A stretch of DNA of 46,995 bases from an uncultured Erysipelotrichaceae bacterium (GCA_902801795.1 CADCJQ010000001.1:1-46995), one strand, 5' to 3'; positions 25,813 through 34,605 are shown, numbered from the stretch's first letter. Numbers and translations are program-made. The notes: a model not told the origin generated them from the letters alone.

Positions 25813-26490
25813 ATGGATTACTATAAAATAAAGGTTTTAAATAATAAAAAGAAGATTATGATTTCAGTAAGTTTAATTATAATTACAATATTATTAGGTG
25901 GATATTATTTCTTTTATTACCAAAAAGAAAATCATTTTAATGATAAGGAAGAAGTTATATTAAATGATAATAGTAATGACAATTTAGATAATAAAGGAAA
26001 TAATGATATTTATGTTGATATTAAAGGTTATGTTGAAAAGCCAGGAGTGTATTCTTTTTTATCTGATGATAATGCTAGAATTAATGATTTAATATTAAAA
26101 GCTGGTGGTTTAAAAAAAGATGCGGATACATCACTTATTAATTTATCTCGTAAATTAGAAGATGAAATGACAGTTATTATTTATTCTAAAAAAGAAGTAG
26201 AAGATTATTTAAATGGCAAAAATGAATTAGAGAAAAAACTCACAATATGTGAAGATAAATTAAAAAATAATGCATGTATTAATAATGAATATAATAATAA
26301 ATCACAGATTAATATTAATCAAGGAACGAAAGAAGAATTAATGACTCTTCCTGGTATTGGTGAAGCAAAAGCAAGTGCAATTATCGAATATCGTAATAAA
26401 ACACCTTTTAAAAGTACTAATGATTTATTAAATGTTGATGGTATTGGAGATAGTTTATTTGAAAGTATTAAAGAAAATATTACAATATAA
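25813..26490 (+). CDS. comEA: Competence DNA receptor ComEA
   Basis: 225 residues. One membrane segment (about 16-34) is followed by an SLBB-type beta domain (IYVDIKGYVEKPGVYSF, about 70-140). A low-complexity linker leads to a C-terminal helix-hairpin-helix DNA-binding domain (INQGTKEELMTLPGIGEAKA and LLNVDGIGDSLFE). ComEA binds incoming double-stranded DNA outside the membrane and passes it to ComEC. No ribosome site precedes ATG 25813. A perfect AAAGGAGG lies about 50 bases upstream, in frame with the gene through ATA/ATT codons with no stop, so the real start may be a non-AUG codon near 25773. comEB is absent. Confidence 0.93.
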   Translation: MDYYKIKVLNNKKKIMISVSLIIITILLGGYYFFYYQKENHFNDKEEVILNDNSNDNLDNKGNNDIYVDIKGYVEKPGVYSFLSDDNARINDLILKAGGLKKDADTSLINLSRKLEDEMTVIIYSKKEVEDYLNGKNELEKKLTICEDKLKNNACINNEYNNKSQININQGTKEELMTLPGIGEAKASAIIEYRNKTPFKSTNDLLNVDGIGDSLFESIKENITI

Positions 26491-28468
26491 ATATTTCTAT
26501 ATTATTTTAACGATTATAATAATTATTATTTCATTAATTAGAATTAATATAAGTAATATAAAACATAGTGATTTACTAGATGATGAAGTTATGATAACTG
26601 ACATAAAATATCATAATAATAATTATGTTATCGAATTAAAAGGTCATCAAAAGTATCTAAGTTACTCTAGGGATTTTCCTTATGATATTGGTGATATCGT
26701 AAAAGTAAGAGGAACTTTAGAAGAAATAACTAAAAATACTATACCCAATGTTTTTAATTATAAAGATTATCTAAAGATTAGAGGAATCTTTTATAAATTA
26801 GAAATTAATAATATAAAGTTGGTATCCCATAATAAAAGTATTATTAATAATATCAAAAAATGGTTAAGAAATAAAATAGATGAAAGAGATAATAAAGAAT
26901 TTTTATATGCTTTTATTCTTGGTGATACCTCAACTCTAGATAGTAATATTAAAGAAAAATTTAATTTTAATGGTTTAAGTTATCTTTTAGTTCTTGGAAC
27001 ATTTAAAATAATGGTAATAACTAAAATTTTAGAGAAAATAAAAAGAAAAATAAGAATGAAAGAAGAAATATATATAGGATTAGTAAGTATTATCTTTTTC
27101 TTTTATTTTTCCCTAGTTGATATTAAAATTGGTATTGTTAAGTCAGGACTTTGTTATTTTTTTAAAAGATTAATGAAATATGGAAATATCAAAATAAAAT
27201 ATTATAATATCATTTTATTTGTTGGTGATATTTTATTGTTATTTAATCCTTATCATCTAATTAATAGTGCCTTTTATTATTCCTTTATCATAAGTTTAGG
27301 TATAAGTCTAAGTAATAAAAGAATTAAAGGCAATTATTTTAAAAGATTATTAATATTTAGTATAAAATGTTTTCTTTTAAGTTTACCATTAAATATTTAT
27401 TATAATTATGAAATAAATATCTTAACTATCATCTTTAATATTATTTTTATTCCTTTAGTTTATTTTGTTATCTTTCCTTTATGTATTATTAGTTTTATTC
27501 TTCCTTTTTTTTCTTCAATTTTAGATTTTTTTCTTTCATTATTAATTGATATTAATAATTTATTTAGTAATATAACATTCTTTTCTTTTATCTTTCGTAA
27601 ACCAAGTATTATCTTAATTTTAATATATTATTTAGTTATTATGTTAGCTTTTAAAAATAAAAAATATTATGTTTTATTATTACTTGCTTTGATAGTACAT
27701 ATGAATATTAATAAAATAATTATAGAGAATTTAGTTATTTTCTTTGATGTTGGTCAAGGAGACTCTATTTTACTAAAAAATAATAATATTATTAATTTAA
27801 TAGATACTGGTGGAAATCTTTACTATGATTATGATAAAAAAATAATTAAATCTTTAAAGTCTTTTGGTATTAATAAAATTGATAATTTAATTATAAGTCA
27901 CGGAGATTTTGACCACATGGGAGAAGCCATTAATTTAGTTAATAACTTTAAAGTAGAGAAGGTAATATTTAATTGTGGAGAGTTTAATGATTTAGAACAA
28001 GAACTAATCAAAGTATTAGATAAAAAGAAGATAAAGTATTATTCATGTATTAAAGAGTTAAATCATGATAATAACAAGTTATACTTTCTTCAAACGAAAG
28101 AATATGATAATGAAAATGATAATAGTAATGTTATTTATACTGAGCTTAATGGTTATAAATTTATGCTTATGGGAGATGCATCAATTACTACTGAAAAAGA
28201 AATATTAGAGAAATATAATTTATCAAATATAGATGTTTTAAAGGTTGGTCATCATGGTAGTAAGACAAGCAGTGGTAAAGATTTTATTAATGAGATGAAT
28301 CCTAAATATTCAATAATATCAGTTGGCAAGAATAACCGATATGGACATCCAAATGAAGAAGTATTAGATAACTTAAAAAATTCTAAAATATATAGAACTG
28401 ATCAAGATGGAAGTATTATGTTTAAGATTAAAAATAATAAATTAAAAATAGAGACATATAGTCCATAG
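26459..28468 (+). CDS. comEC: Competence channel protein ComEC/Rec2
   Basis: About 669 residues. An N-terminal OB-like segment after the first membrane helices is followed by a multi-helix competence domain (about 150-420). The C-terminal metallo-beta-lactamase-like domain has FDVGQGDSILL, SHGDFDHMGE (about 480) and GHHGSKTSS. ComEC forms the channel for single-stranded DNA entry and its C-terminal domain may degrade the other strand. The frame extends to ATG 26432, but GGAGA at 26446-26450 suggests TTG 26459. Either way it overlaps comEA, as in a coupled operon. It is shorter than the Bacillus protein (about 776). Confidence 0.9.
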   Translation: MKVLKKILQYKYFYIILTIIIIIISLIRINISNIKHSDLLDDEVMITDIKYHNNNYVIELKGHQKYLSYSRDFPYDIGDIVKVRGTLEEITKNTIPNVFNYKDYLKIRGIFYKLEINNIKLVSHNKSIINNIKKWLRNKIDERDNKEFLYAFILGDTSTLDSNIKEKFNFNGLSYLLVLGTFKIMVITKILEKIKRKIRMKEEIYIGLVSIIFFFYFSLVDIKIGIVKSGLCYFFKRLMKYGNIKIKYYNIILFVGDILLLFNPYHLINSAFYYSFIISLGISLSNKRIKGNYFKRLLIFSIKCFLLSLPLNIYYNYEINILTIIFNIIFIPLVYFVIFPLCIISFILPFFSSILDFFLSLLIDINNLFSNITFFSFIFRKPSIILILIYYLVIMLAFKNKKYYVLLLLALIVHMNINKIIIENLVIFFDVGQGDSILLKNNNIINLIDTGGNLYYDYDKKIIKSLKSFGINKIDNLIISHGDFDHMGEAINLVNNFKVEKVIFNCGEFNDLEQELIKVLDKKKIKYYSCIKELNHDNNKLYFLQTKEYDNENDNSNVIYTELNGYKFMLMGDASITTEKEILEKYNLSNIDVLKVGHHGSKTSSGKDFINEMNPKYSIISVGKNNRYGHPNEEVLDNLKNSKIYRTDQDGSIMFKIKNNKLKIETYSP

Positions 28469-28479
28469 AAAGGAGCAAT

Positions 28480-29367
28480 ATGAATTATTATAACGAAATA
28501 AAAAACAAATTAATTGATAACGAAATATATTCAAGAGTAAAAGATTACTCTAAAGAAAGACATAAGGTTATTACATATTTTGAAATAGGTAGATTACTAA
28601 ATGAAGCTGGTGGTAAGTATGGAGATAATATAATAGAAGAATATTCCAAAAAATTGATTGTAGAGGTTGGTAAAAAATATAATAGAAGAACCTTATTTAG
28701 AATGAAACAATTTTATAATAAATTTAATAATACAAAAGTGTCCACATTGTGGACACAATTAACATGGAGCCATCTAAGATTACTGTTCAATTTAGAAAGT
28801 GATTCTATGAATTATTATATCAAAGAAATTATCGATAAACATTTATCGGTTAGAGAATTAGAGTTTAAAATCAAATCTAATGAATATGAAAGATTACCTA
28901 TTGAAACTAAAAATAAATTAATATCTAAAGATACAGTTGATGTAAAAGATTTAGTACCTAATCCTATATTAATTAGAAATATGAATAATATAGAAATAGT
29001 CACTGAAAAGGTATTGCACCATTTAATATTAGAAGACATTGAATCATTTATGAAAGAACTTGGTAATTCGTTTAGTTTTATAGGCAGTGAATACAAAATA
29101 AAAATATGTGATAGAAACAACTATATTGATTTATTACTATTTAATATAAAATACAATTGCTATGTAGTAGTTGAATTAAAAGTAACAGAGTTTAAAGTAG
29201 AATATATTTCACAAGTTCAAAAATATATGAATTATATAGATAAAAATGTAAAAGAAATAAGTAATAATCTCACTATTGGATTATTGATATGTAAGAGAGA
29301 AAATAAATTTGTTATAGAATATTGTTCAGATGAAAGAATTGCTGTTAGAGAATATAAATTAGTGTGA
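28480..29367 (+). CDS. YhcG/DUF1016-type PD-(D/E)XK nuclease
   Basis: 295 residues. An N-terminal DUF1016 helical domain (VITYFEIGRLLNEAGGKYG, TLFRMKQFYNKF, QLTWSHLRLL) leads to the YhcG C-terminal nuclease domain. That domain carries LHHLILEDIESFMKELG, then the core YIDLLLF...VVVELKV, the D and ExK of a PD-(D/E)XK site. Members are linked to restriction or anti-phage and mobile-element functions. AAAGGAG precedes ATG. It follows comEC by 11 bases but looks like an accessory gene inserted in the com-cdd interval. Confidence 0.9.
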   Translation: MNYYNEIKNKLIDNEIYSRVKDYSKERHKVITYFEIGRLLNEAGGKYGDNIIEEYSKKLIVEVGKKYNRRTLFRMKQFYNKFNNTKVSTLWTQLTWSHLRLLFNLESDSMNYYIKEIIDKHLSVRELEFKIKSNEYERLPIETKNKLISKDTVDVKDLVPNPILIRNMNNIEIVTEKVLHHLILEDIESFMKELGNSFSFIGSEYKIKICDRNNYIDLLLFNIKYNCYVVVELKVTEFKVEYISQVQKYMNYIDKNVKEISNNLTIGLLICKRENKFVIEYCSDERIAVREYKLV

Positions 29368-29373
29368 TATAAT
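29345..29373 (+). promoter_or_regulatory. Putative promoter of ART-like gene
   Basis: TATAAT (29368-29373) with TG upstream and a weak -35 TTAGAG at 17 bases. It overlaps the end of the YhcG gene. Confidence 0.4.
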
Positions 29374-29392
29374 AAATATGGAGGTTGATATT

Positions 29393-30019
29393 ATGGAAAG
29401 TATGCCAAAAAAACAAATCGAGAAAATAGCATCAAATATTCTTGATAGCGGCGATATAATAGCAAAACATGGTACAAGCGTAAAAAATGCCTTAAGTATA
29501 ATAAATACTGGCTTTTATTTTCATCGTACAAGTTTTGTTATGCAAATAAGGAAAAGTATTGAAGGACTATGCGGGTATGGATGGAAAGAAAATGGACCAA
29601 ATGACTCAGCAAATGTTATCATTGAAGTACCACGTGAATTTTTTATGGACTTATTAAATATGTCTACCATTGATCAATATAATAATTGGTTACAAAATAT
29701 TATAAATAAAAATCTGCAGGAAGAGGTTTTAAATAGTGTTACCACGTTTGAGTATTTTGAAGCCAAAAGGGATAGAATGCTTATCCTTCCACCAACATTT
29801 AAAGCACATATTCCACAAGAATTTATTGTAGGAGCATTTATTTGGTGCAATGGAAAAACATATTTGAACCTTAAAGAAGGTGAAAATGCATTAGATAATT
29901 TGAATTTTGTTCCAAATGAAAAATATTATTTAAATATGCAACCTGATGAAAAAAGAAAATTTTTAAGCGAAATGAGGTCTAAACTTGGGATTGAAGAAAG
30001 AGGCAAATCCTTAAAATAA
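29393..30019 (+). CDS. Putative ADP-ribosyltransferase-fold protein
   Basis: 208 residues, soluble. KHGTSVKNALSIINTGF (about 25-41) has the H-G-T-S...A..I...G pattern of the NAD-binding strand of ADP-ribosyltransferase-like folds. It is followed by FYFHRTSF and, late in the protein, IPQEFIVGAF, which resembles the catalytic-Glu strand. The assignment is a motif-level inference. A toxin, an effector or a modifying enzyme are all possible. The start ATG 29393 is set by GGAGG at 29380-29384; an upstream ATG at 29378 overlaps that site. It has its own promoter and lies beside the YhcG nuclease. Confidence 0.5.
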   Translation: MESMPKKQIEKIASNILDSGDIIAKHGTSVKNALSIINTGFYFHRTSFVMQIRKSIEGLCGYGWKENGPNDSANVIIEVPREFFMDLLNMSTIDQYNNWLQNIINKNLQEEVLNSVTTFEYFEAKRDRMLILPPTFKAHIPQEFIVGAFIWCNGKTYLNLKEGENALDNLNFVPNEKYYLNMQPDEKRKFLSEMRSKLGIEERGKSLK

Positions 30020-30079
30020 ATTTAAAAAAATTTTTAAATTTTGACAGTGATTTTATAAATTTTTTCTAATTATATATTT

Positions 30080-30187
30080 GATAACAAAATTCGTAATACT
30101 ATCGAAGAATATATTAAAAGCAAAACTGATGAAGAATATCTAAGTGGAGGTATTAAAAGGGAATCTATGCATTTATTAAAAATATAA
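30080..30187 (+). pseudogene. Short coding remnant
   Basis: An open frame of 35 codons reads like the end of a real protein (NTIEEYIKSKTDEEYLSGG) before a TAA, with no start codon or ribosome site. I do not recognise it. It sits in the 338-base gap after the ART-like gene, which otherwise holds two terminator hairpins and a promoter. Confidence 0.35.
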
Positions 30188-30239
30188 ATATTTTCTAAAA
30201 TATAGCAACATTTTCATTTTATTTCATAAAATATATTGT

Positions 30240-30259
30240 AACACTTATTTATAAGTGTT
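30240..30259 (+). terminator. Hairpin AACACTT / AAGTGTT
   Basis: A 7-bp stem with a six-base loop and weak T tail. First of two adjacent hairpins. Confidence 0.5.
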
Positions 30260-30270
30260 TAATATAGATG

Positions 30271-30290
30271 GAGGGGAAACCCTCTTTTTT
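30271..30290 (+). terminator. GNRA-loop terminator
   Basis: GAGGG / CCCTC stem capped by a GAAA tetraloop and followed by six T. Confidence 0.85.
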
Positions 30291-30301
30291 CATAGTAACT
30301 A

Positions 30302-30330
30302 TTGTTTATATTTAAAAAATGTAGTAAAAT
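30302..30330 (+). promoter_or_regulatory. Putative promoter of repeated-domain gene
   Basis: TTGTTT and TAAAAT separated by 17 bases. Confidence 0.45.
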
Positions 30331-30357
30331 TTAGGTGTTGGGAGTTTGGTTGTTATT

Positions 30358-31341
30358 ATGAAAAGTAATTTAAAAATTGAAGAAATGGACAAGTTAGAAA
30401 ATTTTGTTCAAAAAAAACTTGATGTAATAGGCGACTTAGATTGTAATAAGAAAGAATATCTTTCTCTTGCACAAAAAATGCCATATGATGAAGTAATAAA
30501 ATATTATGATTTTTTTTATAGTATGAGTAAGAATACCGATAGTTTTATTTATTTATCGAATATGAGGGAATATTTTCAAAAAGTTAAAAAGGTAGAAATA
30601 ACACAAGAAGATTTTTATAAAAGAATAGAAGATATTGATAAAATTAGATTATATAATTTTCAAAAAGGTGATCATAAAATAGTGAATATTCCTATTAATT
30701 CTTTAATAGAAATAGAAAATAGTCTTAAAAATAATCAACCACTATATTCTTATTCACTAAAGGATAGTGAACTTTATTATCTTTATTTAGCAAAAAAAAT
30801 ACCATATGATGAAGTAATAAAATACTATGATTTTTATTATGAATTAAGTCAAAATACAGATTCATATATTTATTTAGAAAATATGAGTGAATATTTTCAT
30901 GTTACTAAAGAAGAATTAATACAAAGATTATTATGTATTGATAAAATAAGAGCATATTATAAAGAGAAAGAAAAAAGTTGTTATAATAACATTAATGTTG
31001 AAAGAAAGGCTATATTAGAAAACTTAGTTGATGTATCTAATACACCATATTATTTTCTAACAGATGAAGAAGTATTATATGTAAATTTAGCTAGAAAATT
31101 ACCATATCGCAATATGAAAAGTGAATTAGATGAATTTAAGAATAATCCTTTTAAATTATTAAGTCATCAGTATTTAAAAGAACTTGAGAAAAATTATAAT
31201 TGTTCTTTTAAAGAGTTATTCTTAAGATTAAATGATGTTAATGAGTTATCTAGATATTATAAAGAAATAAAAGAAGAATCAAATGATAAATTAAATACAA
31301 TGGTAAAAATACAAAAGAAAATGAAAAAAAGAATGAAATAA
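30358..31341 (+). CDS. Unknown protein with three internal repeats
   Basis: 328 residues, cytoplasmic and helical. A unit of about 60-110 residues occurs three times. The first copy (YLSLAQKMPYDEVIKYYDFF...NTDSFIYLSNM.EYF) and second (YLYLAKKIPYDEVIKYYDFY...NTDSYIYLENM.EYF) are very similar; the third (YVNLARKLPYRNMKSELDEF) is divergent. Each is followed by a (I/V)(D/N)..R.Y helix. I do not recognise the family; scaffold or regulatory roles are possible. I chose ATG 30358, in frame with an upstream TTG at 30346. It is followed directly by cdd and may be co-transcribed with it. Confidence 0.65.
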   Translation: MKSNLKIEEMDKLENFVQKKLDVIGDLDCNKKEYLSLAQKMPYDEVIKYYDFFYSMSKNTDSFIYLSNMREYFQKVKKVEITQEDFYKRIEDIDKIRLYNFQKGDHKIVNIPINSLIEIENSLKNNQPLYSYSLKDSELYYLYLAKKIPYDEVIKYYDFYYELSQNTDSYIYLENMSEYFHVTKEELIQRLLCIDKIRAYYKEKEKSCYNNINVERKAILENLVDVSNTPYYFLTDEEVLYVNLARKLPYRNMKSELDEFKNNPFKLLSHQYLKELEKNYNCSFKELFLRLNDVNELSRYYKEIKEESNDKLNTMVKIQKKMKKRMK

Positions 31342-31354
31342 AAGGGAGAAAAGA

Positions 31355-31735
31355 ATGAAAGAAAAACTTGAGGAATTATTAAAAAATAGTTATGCAAAAT
31401 ATTCTGGATATAGAGTAGCATGTGTATGTGTGATGAAAGATGGAAAAGCTGTAGCTGGTGTAAATGTCGAAAATGCTAGTTTTGGTGCTACTATTTGTGC
31501 CGAACGTAACGCTATTACAACGGCAATATCTCTAGGATATCAAAAAGGAGATTTTAAAGAACTACATGTAATGGTAGATAGTGATAAAATAGGAAGTCCA
31601 TGTTTTATGTGTCGTCAAGTAATTACAGAGTTTTTTAATAGTGATGCTAAAGTTTATTTATATAGTAGAAATGATAGGGAAACATATTTAGTTAGTGAAT
31701 TATGTCCATATCCCTTTAATGAGGATAATTTATGA
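31355..31735 (+). CDS. cdd: Cytidine deaminase
   Basis: 126 residues. Deaminates cytidine and deoxycytidine to uridine forms in pyrimidine salvage. Zinc and catalytic residues are visible: NVENASFGATICAERNA with C48 and proton-shuttle E50, then PCFMCRQ (about 81-87) with the two other zinc cysteines. The N-terminal YSGYRVAC segment matches the family (usually YS.F.VGA). GGGAG precedes ATG. The stop overlaps the era start (ATGA), keeping the cdd-era order common in Bacilli. Confidence 0.95.
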   Translation: MKEKLEELLKNSYAKYSGYRVACVCVMKDGKAVAGVNVENASFGATICAERNAITTAISLGYQKGDFKELHVMVDSDKIGSPCFMCRQVITEFFNSDAKVYLYSRNDRETYLVSELCPYPFNEDNL

Positions 31736-32622
31736 AAAGTGGAATGGTAAGCATAGTAGGTCGTCCTAATGTTGGGAAAAGTACTTTACTAAATAAAATA
31801 ATTAATAAAAAAATCGCGATAACATCAGATAAAGCGGGAACGACTAGAAATATTATTTTAGGTGTTTATAATGATGATGAATCTCAAATAGTATTTGTTG
31901 ATACCCCAGGTATTCATAAACCTAACCATAAACTAGAAAAAGTTATGAATGATAAAGCGTATTTAATGACTAATGATATTGATTTAATATTATTTATGGT
32001 AGATATCAAAAAAGGTTATGGTAAAGGTGATCGTTTTGTCCTTGATAGAATTAAAGATTCTAACAAAAAGATTATTTTATTATTAAATAAAATTGATAAT
32101 ATTAAAAAAGAAGAATTAATTAAAAAAATTGATGAATTAAAAAATGAATATGATTTTGCAGAAATTATTCCTTTATCAGCAATTAAAGGTATTAATGTTA
32201 ATGATTTAATTAAAACACTAAAAAAATATTTACCAAATGAAGGCAAATATTTTGAAGATGATTATATAACGAATCAACCTAAATCTTTAATAATAACCGA
32301 AAGAGTGAGAGAAAAAGTACTTCATTTAACCCATGACGAAATACCACATACCGTAACTTGTATTCTTGATGAATATGAAGAAGATGATGATTTATTAACT
32401 GCAAGTGTTACTATTATCGTTGATAGAGAAAATCTGAAAAAAATCTTAATTGGTAAAAATGGTAGTATGTTAAAAGAAATTGGTACTCGTGCAAGACTTG
32501 ATTTAGAAGATTATTTTCAAAAAAAAGTTTTTTTATCACTTTATGTTAAAGTAATTAAAAATTGGCGAGATCGTGAAGGTTTAATACATGAACTAGGATT
32601 AAAAGACGATTTAGATGAATAA
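31732..32622 (+). CDS. era: GTPase Era
   Basis: 296 residues, full length. Binds 16S rRNA in 30S assembly. G1 GRPNVGKS is at about 8-15, G2 in AGTTRNIILG, G3 DTPGIHKP and G4 NKID. The C-terminal KH domain has ILIGKNGSMLKEIG. It overlaps cdd by four bases and is followed by yqzL-recO, the classical Bacillus order. Confidence 0.97.
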   Translation: MKSGMVSIVGRPNVGKSTLLNKIINKKIAITSDKAGTTRNIILGVYNDDESQIVFVDTPGIHKPNHKLEKVMNDKAYLMTNDIDLILFMVDIKKGYGKGDRFVLDRIKDSNKKIILLLNKIDNIKKEELIKKIDELKNEYDFAEIIPLSAIKGINVNDLIKTLKKYLPNEGKYFEDDYITNQPKSLIITERVREKVLHLTHDEIPHTVTCILDEYEEDDDLLTASVTIIVDRENLKKILIGKNGSMLKEIGTRARLDLEDYFQKKVFLSLYVKVIKNWRDREGLIHELGLKDDLDE

Positions 32623-32660
32623 AATATATTTTCTATCACATGATATATATGGTGATAGAA

Positions 32661-32777
32661 ATGCAAAAAATATTATGGGATTTATTTAATAAAACAGGAA
32701 ATGTTAATTATTATTTATTATTAAGTAAAATGAGGAGTAAAAATGCAGTTAAAAACAAAAGGAATCGTTCTTTATGA
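32661..32777 (+). CDS. yqzL: YqzL-like small protein
   Basis: 38 codons, reading MQKILWDLFNKTGNVNYYLLL and ending RSL. It matches the small YqzL family (..FTWK.F..TG....YLL.K.) that lies between era and recO in Bacillus. GGTGAT lies ahead of ATG 32661; an in-frame ATG at 32649 is an alternative. Its 3' end overlaps the start of recO by 35 bases in another frame. The function of YqzL is unknown. Confidence 0.75.
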   Translation: MQKILWDLFNKTGNVNYYLLLSKMRSKNAVKNKRNRSL

Positions 32778-33468
32778 AACACCATATGGTGAAACTAGTA
32801 AAATATTAAATGTTTTAACAGAAGATTTTGGTAAAATATCAATTATCTCTAAAGGATGTCGTAATATAAAAAATAAACTTCGTGGTGTTAGTAATAAAAT
32901 GAATTATTGTGAATATACTATTTCTTATAAAGAAAATGGTATTAGTACAATGATTGAAGGTAATACGATTAATTCTTTTAAAAATGTTTTTGGTGATATA
33001 AAAAAATCTATTTATAGTTTTTACTTAATCGATTTAATAAATCAAGTATTAAATGAAAATAATGATAAAGAACTTTTTTACCTTCTTGCTAATTCCTTAA
33101 TTAAAATAAATGATGGTTTAAGTCCAGAGTTAATAAGTAATATTGTCGAAATTAATTTATTAAAGTATTTAGGAGTTAGTTTAAATCTTGATTCTTGTGT
33201 TAATTGTGGAAATACAAGTGATTTAATAACTATCGACTTAAATAATGGAGGTTGTCTTTGTAAAAATTGTTATCATGATGGTTATTTATTTCAAGAGAAG
33301 TCTTTAAAATTAATTATATTACTTAGTAAAATAGATTTAGGTAAAATCAAAGAACTTAGTATTACAGATAATGACGTATTTAAAGAAATTGATAATTTTT
33401 TACATGAATATTATTCACATTATACGGGTATATATCTAAATAAAAAAGATAATTTAATGAAGATATAG
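32743..33468 (+). CDS. recO: DNA repair protein RecO
   Basis: 241 residues. An N-terminal OB fold (TKGIVLYETPYGETSKILNVLT) leads to a helical domain and a zinc site with CVNCG and CLCKNC. RecO loads RecA on SSB-coated DNA with RecR. GAGGAG lies upstream of ATG. Last gene of the cdd-era-yqzL-recO unit, followed by a terminator. Confidence 0.95.
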   Translation: MQLKTKGIVLYETPYGETSKILNVLTEDFGKISIISKGCRNIKNKLRGVSNKMNYCEYTISYKENGISTMIEGNTINSFKNVFGDIKKSIYSFYLIDLINQVLNENNDKELFYLLANSLIKINDGLSPELISNIVEINLLKYLGVSLNLDSCVNCGNTSDLITIDLNNGGCLCKNCYHDGYLFQEKSLKLIILLSKIDLGKIKELSITDNDVFKEIDNFLHEYYSHYTGIYLNKKDNLMKI

Positions 33469-33496
33469 GAAGCTAAATGCTTCTTTTCTTTTTTTT
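33467..33496 (+). terminator. recO terminator
   Basis: AGGAAGC / GCTTCTT stem overlapping the stop codon, then a T-rich run. Confidence 0.8.
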
Positions 33497-33596
33497 AAAA
33501 AATAATTTAATATAACAGAATTCTTGAATAAAAGTATTTGTATAATTTTGATAAAATTAGTTGTAGAGGACAAAGAACCTTACTGGTATTAGCGAT

Positions 33597-33704
33597 AAAA
33601 AAATAGACACTCAACTAAGATAGAGTGTCGCACTTATAACGAGGATGACATTCACTTACAGAATTAAATATTCCTCTTTTTAATATATGCCAATTTCCTT
33701 TGAC
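33597..33704 (-). ncRNA. Candidate minus-strand small RNA
   Basis: On the minus strand a consensus promoter, TTGAAA and TATTAT with a 17-base spacer (plus-strand 33734-33739 and 33711-33716), faces a hairpin terminator: GACACTC / GAGTGTC (33606-33629) followed by TATTTTTTT. The implied RNA is about 105 nt, has no start codon in its longest frame and matches no RNA family I know. It fills the 375-base gap between recO and sufC. A protein remnant is an alternative, since one frame reads sensibly (KGNWHILKRGIFNSVSE) but lacks a start. Confidence 0.4.
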
Positions 33705-33797
33705 ATATACATAATACTATAATTTATAATGATTTTCAAGCAGTCTAATGCAGTTTTTAAATCTTACTAAGATTTTACAAAAAAAATTTAATATATA

Positions 33798-33826
33798 TCG
33801 ACAATTAAGTAGACATTTGATAAAAT
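33798..33826 (+). promoter_or_regulatory. Putative suf operon promoter
   Basis: TCGACA and TAAAAT separated by 17 bases, 18 bases upstream of sufC. Confidence 0.5.
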
Positions 33827-33843
33827 ATACATCGTGATGTGAG

Positions 33844-34605
33844 ATGAATTTAGAAATAAAAGATTTAAATGTAAGTGTTAAAGATAAAAAAATATTAAAT
33901 AATTTTAATTTAAAAATTAACACTGGTGAAATACATGCTATAATGGGACCTAATGGAACAGGTAAAAGTACTTTATCAAAGGTCATTTTAGGAGATAAGA
34001 ATTATACTATTGAAAAGGGAGATATTCTTGTTGATAATGAAAGTATTTTATCTCTTGAAACATATGAAAGAGCGAGAAAAGGAATCTTTTTATGTTATCA
34101 AAATCCAATTAGTATTGATGGAATAACTAATAGTGAATTTATAAGAACAGCTTTAAATGAACAAAATGAAAAAAAAGTAGGTTTATATGAATTTATTAAA
34201 TCAATGGAAAAAAATATAGATTCTTTAAAAATGCAACCAGATATGATGCATCGAAATTTAAATCAAGGTTTTTCTGGTGGTGAACGTAAAAAGAATGAAG
34301 TTTTACAAATAAAAATGTTAAAACCAAAATTTATTATTTTTGATGAATTAGATTCAGGACTTGATGTTGATAGTTTAAAAATTGTTTGTGATAATATTAA
34401 AGAATATTTACAAGAATATCCTAATACTTCCGTTTTATTAATAACTCATTATACAAGAATATTAGATTATCTTAAACCACAATATGTTCACATGATGAAA
34501 AATGGGGAAATAGTAGAAAGTGGGGATTATACTCTTGCTAAAAATATTGAAAAATATGGTTTTGATAAGACATTTTTCTTAGGTGATGATAAGAATGATG
34601 AATAA
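33844..34605 (+). CDS. sufC: Fe-S assembly ATPase SufC
   Basis: 253 residues, an ABC-type ATPase that powers the SUF scaffold. Walker A GPNGTGKS, the Q-loop CYQNP, signature SGGERKKNE (the SufC form), Walker B FIIFDELDSGLD and the H-loop ITHYTRIL are all present. First gene of sufC-sufD-sufS-sufU; its end overlaps the next gene. Confidence 0.95.
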   Translation: MNLEIKDLNVSVKDKKILNNFNLKINTGEIHAIMGPNGTGKSTLSKVILGDKNYTIEKGDILVDNESILSLETYERARKGIFLCYQNPISIDGITNSEFIRTALNEQNEKKVGLYEFIKSMEKNIDSLKMQPDMMHRNLNQGFSGGERKKNEVLQIKMLKPKFIIFDELDSGLDVDSLKIVCDNIKEYLQEYPNTSVLLITHYTRILDYLKPQYVHMMKNGEIVESGDYTLAKNIEKYGFDKTFFLGDDKNDE

